Notes: generated by a model not told the origin, from the sequence alone. Positions 8,999-17,934 are shown, counted from the first letter of the stretch. The stretch: DNA of 64,000 bases from Mesorhizobium sp. B2-3-4 (GCF_006442315.1 NZ_VFVY01000004.1:269046-333045); one strand, 5' to 3'. A program made the numbers and translations.

Positions 8999-9573
8999 TG
9001 CGGCCGGCGCGAGGCGGCGACGATATCCAGGGCCGCCTTGCGGGCGTCGCGGATAGCGGCGTCGCCCCGCCCCATCTGCGCCATCAGGGTCGCGCCCTCG
9101 ATCAGCATCAACAGGGTCGCCGCCACGCTCTCGGCCCGCCCGCGCGTCATCACCGGCGCCAGGATCGACTGCATATGCTGCCTGATGCCATTCTTCTGCC
9201 TGGCGGCAGCCTTGAACACGGGATGCCGGGGATCGCCGAACTCGGCCAGGGCATGGGCAAACAGGCAGCCGTGAAAATCCGGGCTGCGAAACCAGCGGCC
9301 ATGCCATTCGAAAATCCGGGCGATCTTCTCTTCCGGTGCCGTGCTCTCCCGGGCAAGCCGGTCAAGCTGCTCTTCAAAGCGCCTGGCGCGATGGTCCAGG
9401 ACCTCGACGATCAACTCGTCCTTACTGGGGAAATGGCGGTACATCGTCATCTTGGCTACGTCGGCTTCGGCGATGATCCGGTCGATGCCGGTGGCATGGA
9501 ATCCGACGCGCTTGAACAGCGCATAGGCCGTTTCGACGATATGTTGGCGTTTGTCGGAGACAGGTGAAGACAT
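8995..9573 (-). CDS. TetR/AcrR family transcriptional regulator
   Basis: 192 residues; the N-terminal HTH is typical (KRQHIVETAYALFKRVGFHATGIDRIIAEADVAKMTMYRHFPSKDEL). The C-terminal ligand domain contains FRSPDFHGCLFAHALAEF, as in the TetR_C group related to AcrR/NemR-like repressors; the Cys in HGCLF might sense electrophiles, which is speculation. It overlaps the downstream EamA gene and is preceded by a palindrome at 9592-9605. Confidence 0.93.
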   Translation of the reverse strand: MSSPVSDKRQHIVETAYALFKRVGFHATGIDRIIAEADVAKMTMYRHFPSKDELIVEVLDHRARRFEEQLDRLARESTAPEEKIARIFEWHGRWFRSPDFHGCLFAHALAEFGDPRHPVFKAAARQKNGIRQHMQSILAPVMTRGRAESVAATLLMLIEGATLMAQMGRGDAAIRDARKAALDIVAASRRPQ

Positions 9574-9591
9574 CGTGATTCACAAGGGGTG

Positions 9592-9605
9592 AGACAGGTC
9601 TGTCT
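9592..9605. promoter_or_regulatory. Candidate TetR operator
   Basis: AGACAG-GT-CTGTCT, a 6-bp-arm inverted repeat, lies 19 bp upstream of the TetR start codon. A related pair, GACAG at about 9615 and CTGTC at about 9630, lies 20 bp further out. The position suits autorepression. Confidence 0.5.
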
Positions 9606-9650
9606 ATTTAGTGCGACAGATCACGGCTTCTGTCAACACGGGACGTAAAA

Positions 9651-9679
9651 GCGCCTGCAACCCTTCAGGTCGCAGGCGC
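9651..9679 (-). terminator. Terminator of the secreted hypothetical protein gene
   Basis: On the minus strand GCGCCTGC ... GCAGGCGC forms an 8-bp stem with a 13-nt loop and is followed by TTTT. It lies just past the stop at 9708 and before the TetR promoter. Confidence 0.75.
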
Positions 9680-9707
9680 GAAAAAGATCGTTAAGTGAGG
9701 GCCGTGT

Positions 9708-10160
9708 TCAGCGCAGGACGCGGCAGCGGCCGTTATAGACCATCCAGCGGTCGAAGCCCGCGACGCAGAACTCGACATTGTCGCCGATCGAGGCAAAGCC
9801 CTGGCCTTCCTCGATCAGGTAGAAGATCGAGCGGTCCCGGCCATCGGACAGGTTGACGGTGGCCCGGCAATAATGACGGCCGATCGGCCATTCCTCGCTC
9901 GCCTGCTCATAGCGATGCTGGCGAATGTTGCGGAAATCGGTGATGGCCACATCCGGCAAGTGCGGCACGTGATGCACCTGATAGGCGAAGCGGTGGGTGA
10001 TCTTGTTCAGCACCCATGACTCGCCGCAGACGCTGCCGTCGTCTTCGGAATAGACGCCGAGGTCAGCCGCGTGAACAGCCTGCGTGACGCCGAGAGGCGC
10101 GGCAAGCGGGGAACAGAGCGAAATCAGGGCAGCAAGCGCGGATTTGGCGAAGCGAGTCAT
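9708..10160 (-). CDS. Secreted hypothetical protein
   Basis: 150 residues with a clear Sec signal peptide (MTRFAKSALAALISLCSPL ... AVHAAD, cleavage near residue 32) and four cysteines in the mature part (VCGESW, HYCRAT, EFCVAGF, RCRVLR), suggesting two periplasmic disulfides. I do not recognise the family. It has its own ribosome binding site (GAGAGG) and terminator, so it is probably monocistronic. Confidence 0.75.
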   Translation of the reverse strand: MTRFAKSALAALISLCSPLAAPLGVTQAVHAADLGVYSEDDGSVCGESWVLNKITHRFAYQVHHVPHLPDVAITDFRNIRQHRYEQASEEWPIGRHYCRATVNLSDGRDRSIFYLIEEGQGFASIGDNVEFCVAGFDRWMVYNGRCRVLR

Positions 10161-10257
10161 GGTAGCCTCTCAAGATCGGTTGCCGCACTGTGCGGATTCG
10201 CCAGGCGCCGGTCAAGCGGGTGCCGACACAATGGTTTATAGGAGGGCACCGAGAACT

Positions 10258-10407
10258 TCAGGAAAACCGCTCCCAGGCGGACTGGCGCGAAACTCCCAGC
10301 CGGCCGCCGATCCTGGCCCAGCTGACCTTGCGCGATCGCAAAGTATCGACCAGCAATTGCAGATACCTGCCCTTGTCTTGGATCGTCTCGTCGGTGGGAC
10401 CAGGCAT
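10258..10407 (-). CDS. Very small helix-turn-helix protein
   Basis: A 49-residue protein from ATG 10407 (MPGPTDETIQDKGRYLQLL); its C-terminal half VSWARIGGRLGVSRQSAWERF is a clean sigma-region-4/AsnC-like helix-turn-helix. An alternative ATG at 10467 lies 1 nt after the rlmJ stop and would give 69 residues, implying coupling to rlmJ. With no other domain, it would act as a minimal DNA-binding protein or be a degenerate remnant of a longer regulator. Confidence 0.6.
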   Translation of the reverse strand: MPGPTDETIQDKGRYLQLLVDTLRSRKVSWARIGGRLGVSRQSAWERFS

Positions 10408-10468
10408 GTCGAGCAGCCTCGGTGGGCTGAGCGTCCAGCGAATGGAAGCGCGACATGTCGGGCGCATG

Positions 10469-11323
10469 TCACACCTGTTCACCCGCCAGCCATTCCACCG
10501 ACCAGTGCGCCGGCTTTTCCACGGCCAGCAAACCGTGCAGCGCCGGCAAGATGGTTTTCAACTCAGCTTCGAGCGTGAAGGGCGGGTTGACCACGACCAT
10601 GCCGGTGCCATCGAGACTGGGCTCCGACGAAGCCGGTCTGATCTCGAAGTCTATATCGAGGATTTTCGGGATGCCGGATTGCCGCAGCGCTTTCCTGAAA
10701 GCGATCACCGCCTTGCGGTCCTTGATTGGATACCACAGCGCATAGATGCCACCGGGCCAGCGCCTGTGCGCCTTCACCATCCCATCGACCAGGCGGCCGA
10801 ACTCGCCGTCTTCCTCGAAAGGCGGATCGATAAGCACCAGGCCGCGCTTTTCCTTCGGCGGCAGATGGGCTCCGAGCGCCAGCCAGCCGTCGAGTTCCAT
10901 CACCTTCGTCTGGAAATCGCCGGCGAACTCCGCCTTCAGCCGGGCAGCGTCTTTCGGGTGCAGTTCGATCGCCGACAAGCGGTCCTGCTTGCGCAGGAGA
11001 GTGCGTGCCAGCAGCGGCGAGCCCGGATATTTCCTCACCCCGCCCTCCGGGTTGAGCGAGCGCACCGCCTCCAGATAGGGCGCCAGCAGCGTTGCCGCCT
11101 TCGCGCCGAACGCGGCTTCGATCACCTTGCCGATGCCGCCTCGCCACTCGCCGGTCTTCTGTGCCTCGAGCGATGAAAGATCGTAGCGGCCAATGCCGGC
11201 ATGGGTGTCGACGACGCGAAACGCCTTGTCCTTCTGCTTGAGATATTCCAGCAGGCGCGTCAGCACGACATGCTTGATGACATCGGCGAAATTGCCGGCG
11301 TGGTAGGCGTGGCGGTAGTTCAC
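10469..11323 (-). CDS. rlmJ: 23S rRNA (adenine(2030)-N6)-methyltransferase RlmJ
   Basis: Methylates A2030 of 23S rRNA using S-adenosylmethionine. The product begins at the family-typical NYRHAYHAGNFADVIKH, has the SAM-binding VVDTHAGIGRYDL and the catalytic D-P-P-F motif (LVLIDPPFEEDGEF), and ends with MVVVNPPFTLE. I prefer the GTG at 11323, which overlaps the upstream stop as GTGA and matches the N-terminus of E. coli RlmJ; an ATG at 11341 would add six residues. Confidence 0.93.
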   Translation of the reverse strand: MNYRHAYHAGNFADVIKHVVLTRLLEYLKQKDKAFRVVDTHAGIGRYDLSSLEAQKTGEWRGGIGKVIEAAFGAKAATLLAPYLEAVRSLNPEGGVRKYPGSPLLARTLLRKQDRLSAIELHPKDAARLKAEFAGDFQTKVMELDGWLALGAHLPPKEKRGLVLIDPPFEEDGEFGRLVDGMVKAHRRWPGGIYALWYPIKDRKAVIAFRKALRQSGIPKILDIDFEIRPASSEPSLDGTGMVVVNPPFTLEAELKTILPALHGLLAVEKPAHWSVEWLAGEQV

Positions 11324-11931
11324 CTGGGTCCCCTGCCCCACCGTGGCGGCGGCGGTTGCGAGTTCGGATTTTCCGGCCGACCGCCACCAGAACGCAAGGA
11401 CAGCAGGAAGCCGATCAAGCCGACCGCCATCAGCGAGAAGCCTATCGGCCGCGCGCGGCCGTCGATCTCGCCAACGCCGGAGCGCAGGACAAGGTCGACC
11501 GCGCGCATCGGTATATCCTCGGCATCCCCCGGGCCGACGGTGAAGAGGTAAGCGCCAGGGTTGACGGTGGCGATCAGGCCGGCCTCGTCGCGAAAGATCT
11601 TGTCGGGCAGTTGCGGGCTGGCCTGGCGCGGATTGTCCACATGATTGAACCGCAGTGTCGAGGCAAGCACGGTTCGGCCGTTGGTGGCGGCGGTCAGCGT
11701 CAGCACCGTGCGCTGCTGCGACACGATGCGTTCGGCCCTCGCGGTCAGGTCGACGAGGACCCGCACCGGCGCATCGCGACTGCTCAGCGACACCGTCAGC
11801 GGCCTGAACCGGCCCTGCTCATAGACCCGCCACGTGCCGATTTCGCGACCGGAAAAATTGGTCATCGCCCAGGGATAGATGAGACCGATGCCGGCGCCAG
11901 CCAGGAGGATCAGGACGAAGAGAGAGCGCAT
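11320..11931 (-). CDS. Hypothetical bitopic membrane protein
   Basis: 203 residues with hydrophobic segments at each end (MRSLFVLILLAGAGIGLIYPWA, and FSLMAVGLIGFLLSLRSG) bracketing a soluble domain of about 140 residues that would face the periplasm. No family is recognised. The C-terminus is Pro/Gly/Arg-rich. It is sandwiched between the TetR gene (11950) and rlmJ, overlapping rlmJ by 4 nt, so the three are probably co-transcribed. Confidence 0.75.
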   Translation of the reverse strand: MRSLFVLILLAGAGIGLIYPWAMTNFSGREIGTWRVYEQGRFRPLTVSLSSRDAPVRVLVDLTARAERIVSQQRTVLTLTAATNGRTVLASTLRFNHVDNPRQASPQLPDKIFRDEAGLIATVNPGAYLFTVGPGDAEDIPMRAVDLVLRSGVGEIDGRARPIGFSLMAVGLIGFLLSLRSGGGRPENPNSQPPPPRWGRGPR

Positions 11932-11949
11932 CGGGCGGTTACCTTGCAA

Positions 11950-12627
11950 TCAGACCTTGGCCGACGGACGGCCTGTACCGGCACCGTCGCGCAGGCGTTC
12001 CATTTCGTCCAGCAGCATGTCCAGGCCGATCTCGAATGTCCTGTCGAATTCGGCGGCGCCAAAAAAGCGACCCGCCGCCATGACATTCGGATAATCCCCG
12101 GCCAGTTGCTCGGTGCTGACGGTGTTCACCGCGGACGGCCCCCTGGAATAGCCGGCATTCTCGTCCAGCACCGCGCCCATCAGATAATAGCCGACGGCTC
12201 GGAACAGCCGAGCACTGAGTTCGGTGTCGAAGCCGCCATCCTTGAACAAGCCGATAATGCCGTTCAACCAGGCAAGGCAAGCCGGCGAATTCATCCGGTA
12301 GGTAACGATGAAGGTGGAATAGGCGGGATGGTCGCGTCCGATGCGCCGAAAATCCTCAATGGCGATGCGCATTCTTTGCCGCCACGGAAGGCTGGCGTCA
12401 GGAATTTCAATCGCACCGATCAGACGGTCGATCAGCGCTTCGTGCAGATGCGCGACCGAAGGAAAGTGGTGATAGATGCTCATTGCCTCGCAGCCGAGCG
12501 CGGTGGCGAGCTTGCGCATCGAAAAGCCGGGAAGACCTTCCCTCTCGATCACCTCGAAAGCCGCGTCTTCGATCATTTCACGCGACAGACGGCCGCGCAC
12601 TCTCTTTTTCTTGATTGACGTATCCAT
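11950..12627 (-). CDS. TetR family regulator with TetR_C_1-like C-terminal domain
   Basis: 225 residues; the HTH is seen in LSREMIEDAAFEVIEREGLPGFSMRKLATALGCEAMSIYHHFPS. The C-terminal part (FDTELSARLFRAVGYYLMGAVLDE ... FEIGLDMLLDEMERLRD) matches the tetracycline-repressor-type C-terminal domain. The ATG at 12627 is closer to the operators than the upstream start at 12642 and leaves them wholly intergenic. It diverges from the exported AhpD-like gene and very likely represses it and itself. Confidence 0.92.
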   Translation of the reverse strand: MDTSIKKKRVRGRLSREMIEDAAFEVIEREGLPGFSMRKLATALGCEAMSIYHHFPSVAHLHEALIDRLIGAIEIPDASLPWRQRMRIAIEDFRRIGRDHPAYSTFIVTYRMNSPACLAWLNGIIGLFKDGGFDTELSARLFRAVGYYLMGAVLDENAGYSRGPSAVNTVSTEQLAGDYPNVMAAGRFFGAAEFDRTFEIGLDMLLDEMERLRDGAGTGRPSAKV

Positions 12628-12640
12628 TGCGCCGCTTGAC

Positions 12641-12688
12641 AACTTACAGTGTAAGGTTCATTTTCGCAGTCACCTTACATCGTAAGGT
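12641..12688. promoter_or_regulatory. Two copies of a TetR-type operator in a divergent promoter
   Basis: Copy 1, AACTTAC-AGT-GTAAGGT, is at 12641-12657; copy 2, the perfect inverted repeat ACCTTAC-ATC-GTAAGGT, is at 12672-12688. Centres are 31 bp apart, about three helical turns, placing both on one face of the DNA. They fill the gap between the divergent TetR gene and the GTG of the exported protein. Confidence 0.8.
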
Positions 12689-12713
12689 CAACCAAGACCA
12701 GAGGAGAAAAACC

Positions 12714-13184
12714 GTGTCGTACCATCGCATCGTAAAATCCGTGCAGTCTTGCTCTCAGCGTGCGTTCCTGTTCACCGCCGCGGCCTGCGTGCTGTCGCTG
12801 GGTGCGGCACCTGCCCATGCCGACGACTATGATGCAACCCTCAAGGACATCCAGTCGACCATGGGTGGCGTGCCGAGCTTCGTGAAACAGTTTCCCAAAA
12901 GCGGTCTGCCCGGTGCCTGGGCCGAGGTCAAGGCCATCGAACTCAACGACAAGACGGCACTTCCGCCCAAGGTCAAGTCACTGATCTCGCTGGCGGTCGC
13001 GGCGCAGATCCCTTGCACCTACTGCATCTGGTCGGACACGCAGGACGCCAAGCGCGCCGGCGCCACCGACGAGGAGATCCAGGAGGCCGTGGCAATGGCG
13101 GCACTGACCCGCCACTGGAGCACCGTCTTCAATGGCATGCAGGTCGACTTCGACACGTTTAAAAAGGAAATGGGCGGGCAGTAG
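12714..13184 (+). CDS. Exported carboxymuconolactone-decarboxylase/AhpD-like protein
   Basis: 156 residues. A signal peptide (AFLFTAAACVLSLGAAPAHADD, cleavage near residue 36) leads to an AhpD-like domain containing C-T-Y-C at residues 101-104. AhpD-family members normally carry His four residues after the second Cys as part of the proton relay; here that position is Asp108 (CTYCIWSD). The GTG at 12714 is preceded by GAGGAG (about 12701) and lies just after the operators. Periplasmic thiol-disulfide or peroxide chemistry is inference; control by the divergent TetR is likely. Confidence 0.85.
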   Translation: MSYHRIVKSVQSCSQRAFLFTAAACVLSLGAAPAHADDYDATLKDIQSTMGGVPSFVKQFPKSGLPGAWAEVKAIELNDKTALPPKVKSLISLAVAAQIPCTYCIWSDTQDAKRAGATDEEIQEAVAMAALTRHWSTVFNGMQVDFDTFKKEMGGQ

Positions 13185-13260
13185 GCCCCGGCAAAGAGGC
13201 AAAAAACGGCCTTAAGCAGCAAAACCGTGCGGTGATCCCGTCCCGTTTCCCATCGGCTCC

Positions 13261-13284
13261 GATGGCCCGCCAATGCGGGCCATC
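13261..13284 (+). terminator. Hairpin downstream of the AhpD-like gene
   Basis: A perfect 10-bp stem, GATGGCCCGC / GCGGGCCATC with a CAAT loop, followed by TTGCGTTTC. The T-run is weak. Confidence 0.7.
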
Positions 13285-13474
13285 TTGCGTTTCAGACAGC
13301 CCAGCGCACCCTTGCGGCCCGCATACGCGATCGCGCAATGGACGACGTCCCGCCCCTGTGGTCAAATATCCCTGTCAGGGTGGCGCGCAGTCCGCGCAGA
13401 CAAAGCCCACCACTGACGATAAGAAACCGACGAGCAGGAAATCGGCGAAAATATTTTTTCGATGGGATAGTTCG

Positions 13475-13699
13475 ATGAGCGGAGCCTATAGTTTGCTCAA
13501 CATGCGCAGCTCGGATTTTCGGGCCGTCAAGAACTCGTTCGGCTTTCGATTTTTCATCATTTTCTCCCTTCTCACCATGGCTGGTTGCGACTCCGATTCC
13601 ATTCGCAAGGATGTCCTGTCCAAATACTTGAAACACGACATTTACAGCTGCAGCCCAAGCGGTTTTGGACAGCAGTCGCACTGCACCCTAAAGATGTAA
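13475..13699 (+). CDS. Small lipoprotein with C-terminal PSGFGQ motif (paralogue 1)
   Basis: 74 residues. The hydrophobic segment FRFFIIFSLLTMAGC ends in a lipobox (MAG-C), followed by DSDSIRKDVLSKYL and a C-terminus [16 protein letters not shown]. The C-x-PSGFGQ-x3-C ending is shared exactly in spacing with the products at 16343-16768 and 21895-22302. I chose the ATG at 13475; an internal ATG at 13502 is possible. Function unknown; an outer-membrane or periplasmic anchor near the envelope is inferred from the lipobox. Confidence 0.7.
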   Translation: MSGAYSLLNMRSSDFRAVKNSFGFRFFIIFSLLTMAGCDSDSIRKDVLSKYLKHDIYSCSPSGFGQQSHCTLKM

Positions 13700-14257
13700 C
13701 CTCCGGCCGCCGGGTTGCCGGGTCCGCTATATTTCGCAAGCCTTGCGCCTGGGCACCTCGTGGCGCCAGACGTCGATATTCATCGCGGCCGGGCTTTGGC
13801 GGCGCGCCTCAAAACGTCTCCCGTATCCGGCGCGGTCGTTTTTTTTGCGATCGGCCAATATGCTGATTCACAACGAGGATCCGAGCCTGGCTTCCCCGAG
13901 CGGAGACCAAGGTGCGGCGGCGCTGCCGGATTAACCATCGCCGCCTCTTTAGTTAATGAAATGCTAATTTAATTGACTATAATTTTCATAGGTATATTTT
14001 TGCGATGTTGGGATGTGCAATTTGGGCGAGCAATCGACGATGATGGCACCAGGCGTGTGATTGCAATCGAGGCGCTTAAAATGCCGGGCGGCGGCGGGTA
14101 AAGCCGCGTGGCATGGCCTCGCGAACTCAGAAGACAATAGACGCACATCAGTGATGACGACCCGCGCATGCGGAGGGTTTGTCGCGTTCTGAAGAGCGTG
14201 GCCGGGTGATGCGTGCCCCGGCCCGGCGGTAGCGTGCGCGTTGCGTAAGGGGAAAGC
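13700..14257. other. 558-bp intergenic region with an A+T-rich island
   Basis: No convincing gene. The stretch 13950-14005 is far richer in A+T than its surroundings. A plausible promoter, TTGACT (13973-13978) with TATTTT (13995-14000, 16-bp spacer), would give a leader of about 240 nt before the nucleotide-sugar genes. Confidence 0.45.
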
Positions 14258-15298
14258 ATGAGCAAGGTCATCAAGGTTCTGAAGCTGGGATCCGGAAACG
14301 GCCAACGGGACCCCCACCAAAAACCAAATCGTGCCCTCGTCGCGGGGGGAGCCGGCTTCCTTGGCTCGCATCTGTGCGAACGGCTTTTGCGTGACGGATA
14401 CGAGGTTGTCGCCATCGACAATTTCCACACCGGCAAACGATACAATCTCAGTGTTCTCCTGCGCGACCCCAGGTTCACCTGCATCGAGCACGACATCGTC
14501 GACCCCCTGCCCGCGGGCCTCGCATTCGACGAGATCTACAACCTTGCCTGCCCCGCCTCTCCGCCCCACTATCAGGCGGACCCGATCCATACGTTCAAGA
14601 CAAGCGTGCTCGGTTCGCTCAACCTTCTGGAACTCGCCCGGCGCAACAACGCCAAGATATTCCAGGCCTCGACATCCGAGATCTATGGCGACCCCATTGT
14701 GCACCCGCAGCCCGAGAGCTATTTCGGCAACGTCAACACGCATGGGCCGCGGTCCTGCTACGATGAGGGCAAGCGCTCCGCCGAAACGCTGTTTTTCGAT
14801 TATTCGCGGACATATGGCCTCGATATCCGCGTGGCCCGCATCTTCAACACCTATGGCCGCCGCATGCAGCCCGACGATGGGCGCGTGGTCTCGAACTTCA
14901 TCGTGCAGGCGCTGCGCGGCAAGGACCTGACCGTCTATGGCAGCGGCCTGCAGACCCGCTCCTTCTGCTATGCCGATGACCTGATCGAGGGCTTCATGCG
15001 GCTGATGAATGCGCCGCATGCGCCGGCCCATCCGGTCAATCTCGGCAACCCCGGCGAATTCACCATCATGGAACTCGCGACACTGGTCGTCGCCTATACC
15101 AACTCCCGATCGAAAATCGTCCACCGGCCGTTGCCGATCGACGACCCCAAACAACGCAAGCCCGACATTTCCTTCGCCAGAAACAATCTTGGCTGGGAGC
15201 CGAAGATCTGCCTGGCCCAGGGGCTCGCGCACACCGTCGACTATTTCGACGCCCTGCTCTACGGCAGCCGGATGATCAAGGGGGCAGCGGCTTCATGA
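14258..15298 (+). CDS. UDP-glucuronic acid decarboxylase (UDP-xylose synthase)-like SDR
   Basis: A 346-residue extended SDR that would convert UDP-glucuronate to UDP-xylose (or the 4-keto intermediate). It shows the NAD motif [15 protein letters not shown], the UXS signature [14 protein letters not shown], the STSEIYGDP loop, HPQPESY, and the catalytic Y-x3-K inside [20 protein letters not shown]-like RSFCYADDL also fits. It overlaps galE by ATGA, so the two nucleotide-sugar enzymes are translationally coupled and probably supply the polysaccharide genes that follow. Confidence 0.9.
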   Translation: MSKVIKVLKLGSGNGQRDPHQKPNRALVAGGAGFLGSHLCERLLRDGYEVVAIDNFHTGKRYNLSVLLRDPRFTCIEHDIVDPLPAGLAFDEIYNLACPASPPHYQADPIHTFKTSVLGSLNLLELARRNNAKIFQASTSEIYGDPIVHPQPESYFGNVNTHGPRSCYDEGKRSAETLFFDYSRTYGLDIRVARIFNTYGRRMQPDDGRVVSNFIVQALRGKDLTVYGSGLQTRSFCYADDLIEGFMRLMNAPHAPAHPVNLGNPGEFTIMELATLVVAYTNSRSKIVHRPLPIDDPKQRKPDISFARNNLGWEPKICLAQGLAHTVDYFDALLYGSRMIKGAAAS

Positions 15299-16389
15299 GC
15301 CGCCCGGCGATCCTAGTCACAGGCGGAGCCGGCTTTATCGGCAGCCACACCTGTAAGCTGCTCGCCGCGTCCGGTTACCTGCCTGTAGCGTTCGACAACA
15401 TGTCGCGCGGCAACCGGAAATCCGTCGCCTGGGGGCCGCTCGTCGTCGGCGATATTCGCGACGGCGATGCGTTGCTGGCGGCGATGGAAAGATACAGGCC
15501 GACATCCGTCATCCACTTCGCAGCGCTGGCCTATGTCGGGGAGTCCGTCCAGCAACCGGCGGAGTACTATTCGACCAATGTCACGGGCACCATCGCCGTG
15601 CTCGAAGCGGCGCGCGCGCATTCGATCGAAAACATCATCTTTTCCAGCAGTTGCGCAACTTATGGCGTGCCCGACGCGCTGCCCGTTCGCGAGACTTCGT
15701 CACAGAATCCGATCAGCCCGTACGGACGCACCAAACTGATGGGCGAACAGATCATCGGCGACTATGCGCGGGCATACGGCATGAGGTCTGCCATCCTGCG
15801 CTATTTCAACGCTTGCGGTGCCGATCCCGACGGCGAACTCGGCGAATGGCATTCGCCGGAAACGCATCTGATTCCCAGGGTGTTGATGGCCGCCTCGGGC
15901 ATGCTCGACCGGATCGAGGTTTTCGGCACGGACTATGACACGCCGGACGGAACCTGCATTCGCGACTACATCCATGTCGGCGATCTGGCTAGCGCCCATC
16001 TGAAAGCGCTCCAACATCTGCAGAACGGCGGACAGAGCCTGGCCGTCAATCTCGGCACCGGGCGCGGAATATCCATCAAGGAAATCCTGCAGGCGGTCGG
16101 CCGGATAAGCTCGAGACCGGTCCCGGCCGTCTTCAAGGCGCGTCGCCCGGGTGATCCTGCCGAACTCTATGCCGATCCGAGCAAGGCGCGCGCGCAGCTT
16201 GGCTTTGTGCCGCGGCTTTCCGGCATCGACACGATCATCGCAACGGCGGCGCCCTTCTTCGGGCTGGCTACGGTGCCGGTGAAACCGCCGCCCGCCAAGG
16301 CGACGGTCTCCACCGCCGTCAGATCAATCAGCGCCAACTCGATCAGAGATAGCGCGCCCGACAGCTCGCATGCTGGCCAAATCCGCTAG
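15295..16389 (+). CDS. galE: UDP-glucose 4-epimerase
   Basis: 364 residues; interconverts UDP-glucose and UDP-galactose (or the 4-epimer pairs of other UDP-sugars). Motifs: [37 protein letters not shown], active-site Y-x3-K in [24 protein letters not shown] and [15 protein letters not shown]. The last 35 or so residues are a low-complexity extension beyond the normal family end. Its 3' end overlaps the convergent lipoprotein gene by 47 nt. Confidence 0.93.
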   Translation: MSRPAILVTGGAGFIGSHTCKLLAASGYLPVAFDNMSRGNRKSVAWGPLVVGDIRDGDALLAAMERYRPTSVIHFAALAYVGESVQQPAEYYSTNVTGTIAVLEAARAHSIENIIFSSSCATYGVPDALPVRETSSQNPISPYGRTKLMGEQIIGDYARAYGMRSAILRYFNACGADPDGELGEWHSPETHLIPRVLMAASGMLDRIEVFGTDYDTPDGTCIRDYIHVGDLASAHLKALQHLQNGGQSLAVNLGTGRGISIKEILQAVGRISSRPVPAVFKARRPGDPAELYADPSKARAQLGFVPRLSGIDTIIATAAPFFGLATVPVKPPPAKATVSTAVRSISANSIRDSAPDSSHAGQIR

Positions 16390-16768
16390 GGCTGCAGATA
16401 TAGGGCGAACCACCGAAGGCCGGGGCGCCGACTTTCGGCTCGAAGGAGGCGTTCACCGGTGCCGGCGTGCCGACCTTGATCCGCGGCGGCGGTGCAAAGG
16501 CGTAGGCTTTTTCGGTGATCCTTACCGTGCTCGTCGTCTCGACCAGCGGGCGCTCGAGTCTCAGCGAGCGAACCATGGGATTGCCATAGACAGACTGGAC
16601 CGAAGATTCGCTGCTGGCGGTGTGGACCACGGGTTTGATGAGGACCGAACCGGTTCGGGTCGCATCCACGTTCTGGCAAGCTGCAACCATCGAGACCGCC
16701 ATCACGACCGTAAGAATAGATACGAAGTTTTTGCCTGGGCGCGGTGCGCCCATCGCCGAATTGTTCAT
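16343..16768 (-). CDS. Lipoprotein with C-terminal PSGFGQ motif (paralogue 2)
   Basis: 141 residues: signal peptide with lipobox (SMVAAC-QN, Cys31), then VDATRTGSVLIKPVVH, a Pro-rich middle and the ending [20 protein letters not shown]. The segments CQ-x-VD-x-TRTGS-x3-KPVVH and C-x-PSGFGQ-x3-C are shared with the protein at 21895-22302. It is convergent with and overlaps the 3' end of galE. Function unknown; a small envelope lipoprotein tied to surface polysaccharide is inference from context only. Confidence 0.8.
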   Translation of the reverse strand: MNNSAMGAPRPGKNFVSILTVVMAVSMVAACQNVDATRTGSVLIKPVVHTASSESSVQSVYGNPMVRSLRLERPLVETTSTVRITEKAYAFAPPPRIKVGTPAPVNASFEPKVGAPAFGGSPYICSPSGFGQHASCRARYL

Positions 16769-17104
16769 CTTGTGTCCCTTGCTATCACGGATTAGCCAAG
16801 GGCGGGTGGCAGCATACTATGCCCTCGCTGCCTTCACGCCTGTGAGTGACCACTCGCACATCAGATGTTAATATTAGACATCACTAATTATTAAATTTCA
16901 TAAAACCCGTATGGTGGACCCATCGCCTCGTTGCTCTGTCCGGTAGAATTGAATTCGATCAAACGGCGACGGCGCGCCAGACGCAGCAGCCAGGACCGAT
17001 TGACGATTTATAATAAGCGATTCGCCGGCTTCTTGACAGCGCCGGCCGTGCGCCCTTGCGCCCGCACAAACGGTCGGGCGGCGCCCCGGCGCAGCCGCGA
17101 TCGC
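16769..17104. other. 336-bp intergenic region, A+T-rich near 16862-16915
   Basis: Upstream of the minus-strand lipoprotein and downstream of the DUF995 gene. The A+T-rich patch is the likely promoter region of the lipoprotein gene. No gene or clear hairpin was found. Confidence 0.5.
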
Positions 17105-17707
17105 CTAATTCTTGGAATCGATCAGCTTGCTGCTTTCTTCGAACTGCGCGGCCTTTGTGTCACCCGGTTCGAATTTCCGGTATTCGTCGGCAGGATCCTC
17201 GGGAGATCGTTTGAAGCTGTACCACTCGCCGTCCGGATCCTTGCGCTGCTCGATGTTGCCGCCCTTGATGCGGTGGCTATAGCAGGTGCGGTTCTGTTGG
17301 CCGGTATAGGCCTTGGACCGCCAGGCAAGATCCATGCACATCTTGCCGTCCCTGGTCGCTATCCACTTGCCTTGGCCGACAGAGGCAGCCCCCTCACGCG
17401 ACGTCCAGGCCCGCAGCGACCGGCCGTTCTTGCCAAAATAGGCTGCCCCGTCCTTCCATATCCATGTCCGGTCGGCATAGAGGATCGACACTTCATAAGC
17501 CGTTGGAACACTCGCAGCATCGGCCTTCGCGCCGTTGTCCTTGGCAGCGGCGGCTTGCGCGACGCCCGAGAAAGCCATCTGGCCGCAAACCACGAGAACC
17601 ATCAACGGCACGCGATTTGCCGACCAGCAATGCTGCTGCGTATGCGGATGGTCGAAACCAAGTCGCTGCAATGGGGTCGGCGCGGTCGGCGAAATTGGCG
17701 TTCGCAT
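17105..17707 (-). CDS. DUF995 secreted protein (paralogue 1)
   Basis: 200 residues. The membrane/signal segment VPLMVLVVCGQMAFSGVAQAAAA precedes a DUF995 domain: ILYADRTWIWKDGAAYF, RAWTSREG, GKMCMDLAW, RTCYSHRI and DPDGEWYSFKR. Conserved Cys and Trp positions match the protein at 26101-26619. I chose ATG 17707, preceded by CGGGGG; a shorter start at 17605 would place the signal peptide at the very N-terminus. DUF995 has no established function. Confidence 0.83.
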   Translation of the reverse strand: MRTPISPTAPTPLQRLGFDHPHTQQHCWSANRVPLMVLVVCGQMAFSGVAQAAAAKDNGAKADAASVPTAYEVSILYADRTWIWKDGAAYFGKNGRSLRAWTSREGAASVGQGKWIATRDGKMCMDLAWRSKAYTGQQNRTCYSHRIKGGNIEQRKDPDGEWYSFKRSPEDPADEYRKFEPGDTKAAQFEESSKLIDSKN

Positions 17708-17934
17708 GTTATTTGCCCCCGGGGCAACGCTATCAGCGCGTTGATAGCCACGCCAACTATTAACTGCCGCACGAAAGGCGATGTCAACCTTGGCGAAGCT
17801 GATCGAATACAACAATTCGAGACTTGCGCGCGGACCGCGGTCGCCAAAATTAAGAATTGCGCTGTATACTCCTTTGCCTCTGACAATCGCGGGCCAAAGC
17901 AAGAGCGGCAGACGTCAGGGGGGACGCAGCTCAA

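Noticed and set aside
13715..13972. 85-codon plus-strand frame between the lipoprotein and UXS genes
   Set aside because: No ribosome site, low-complexity translation and several overlapping frames of equal quality.
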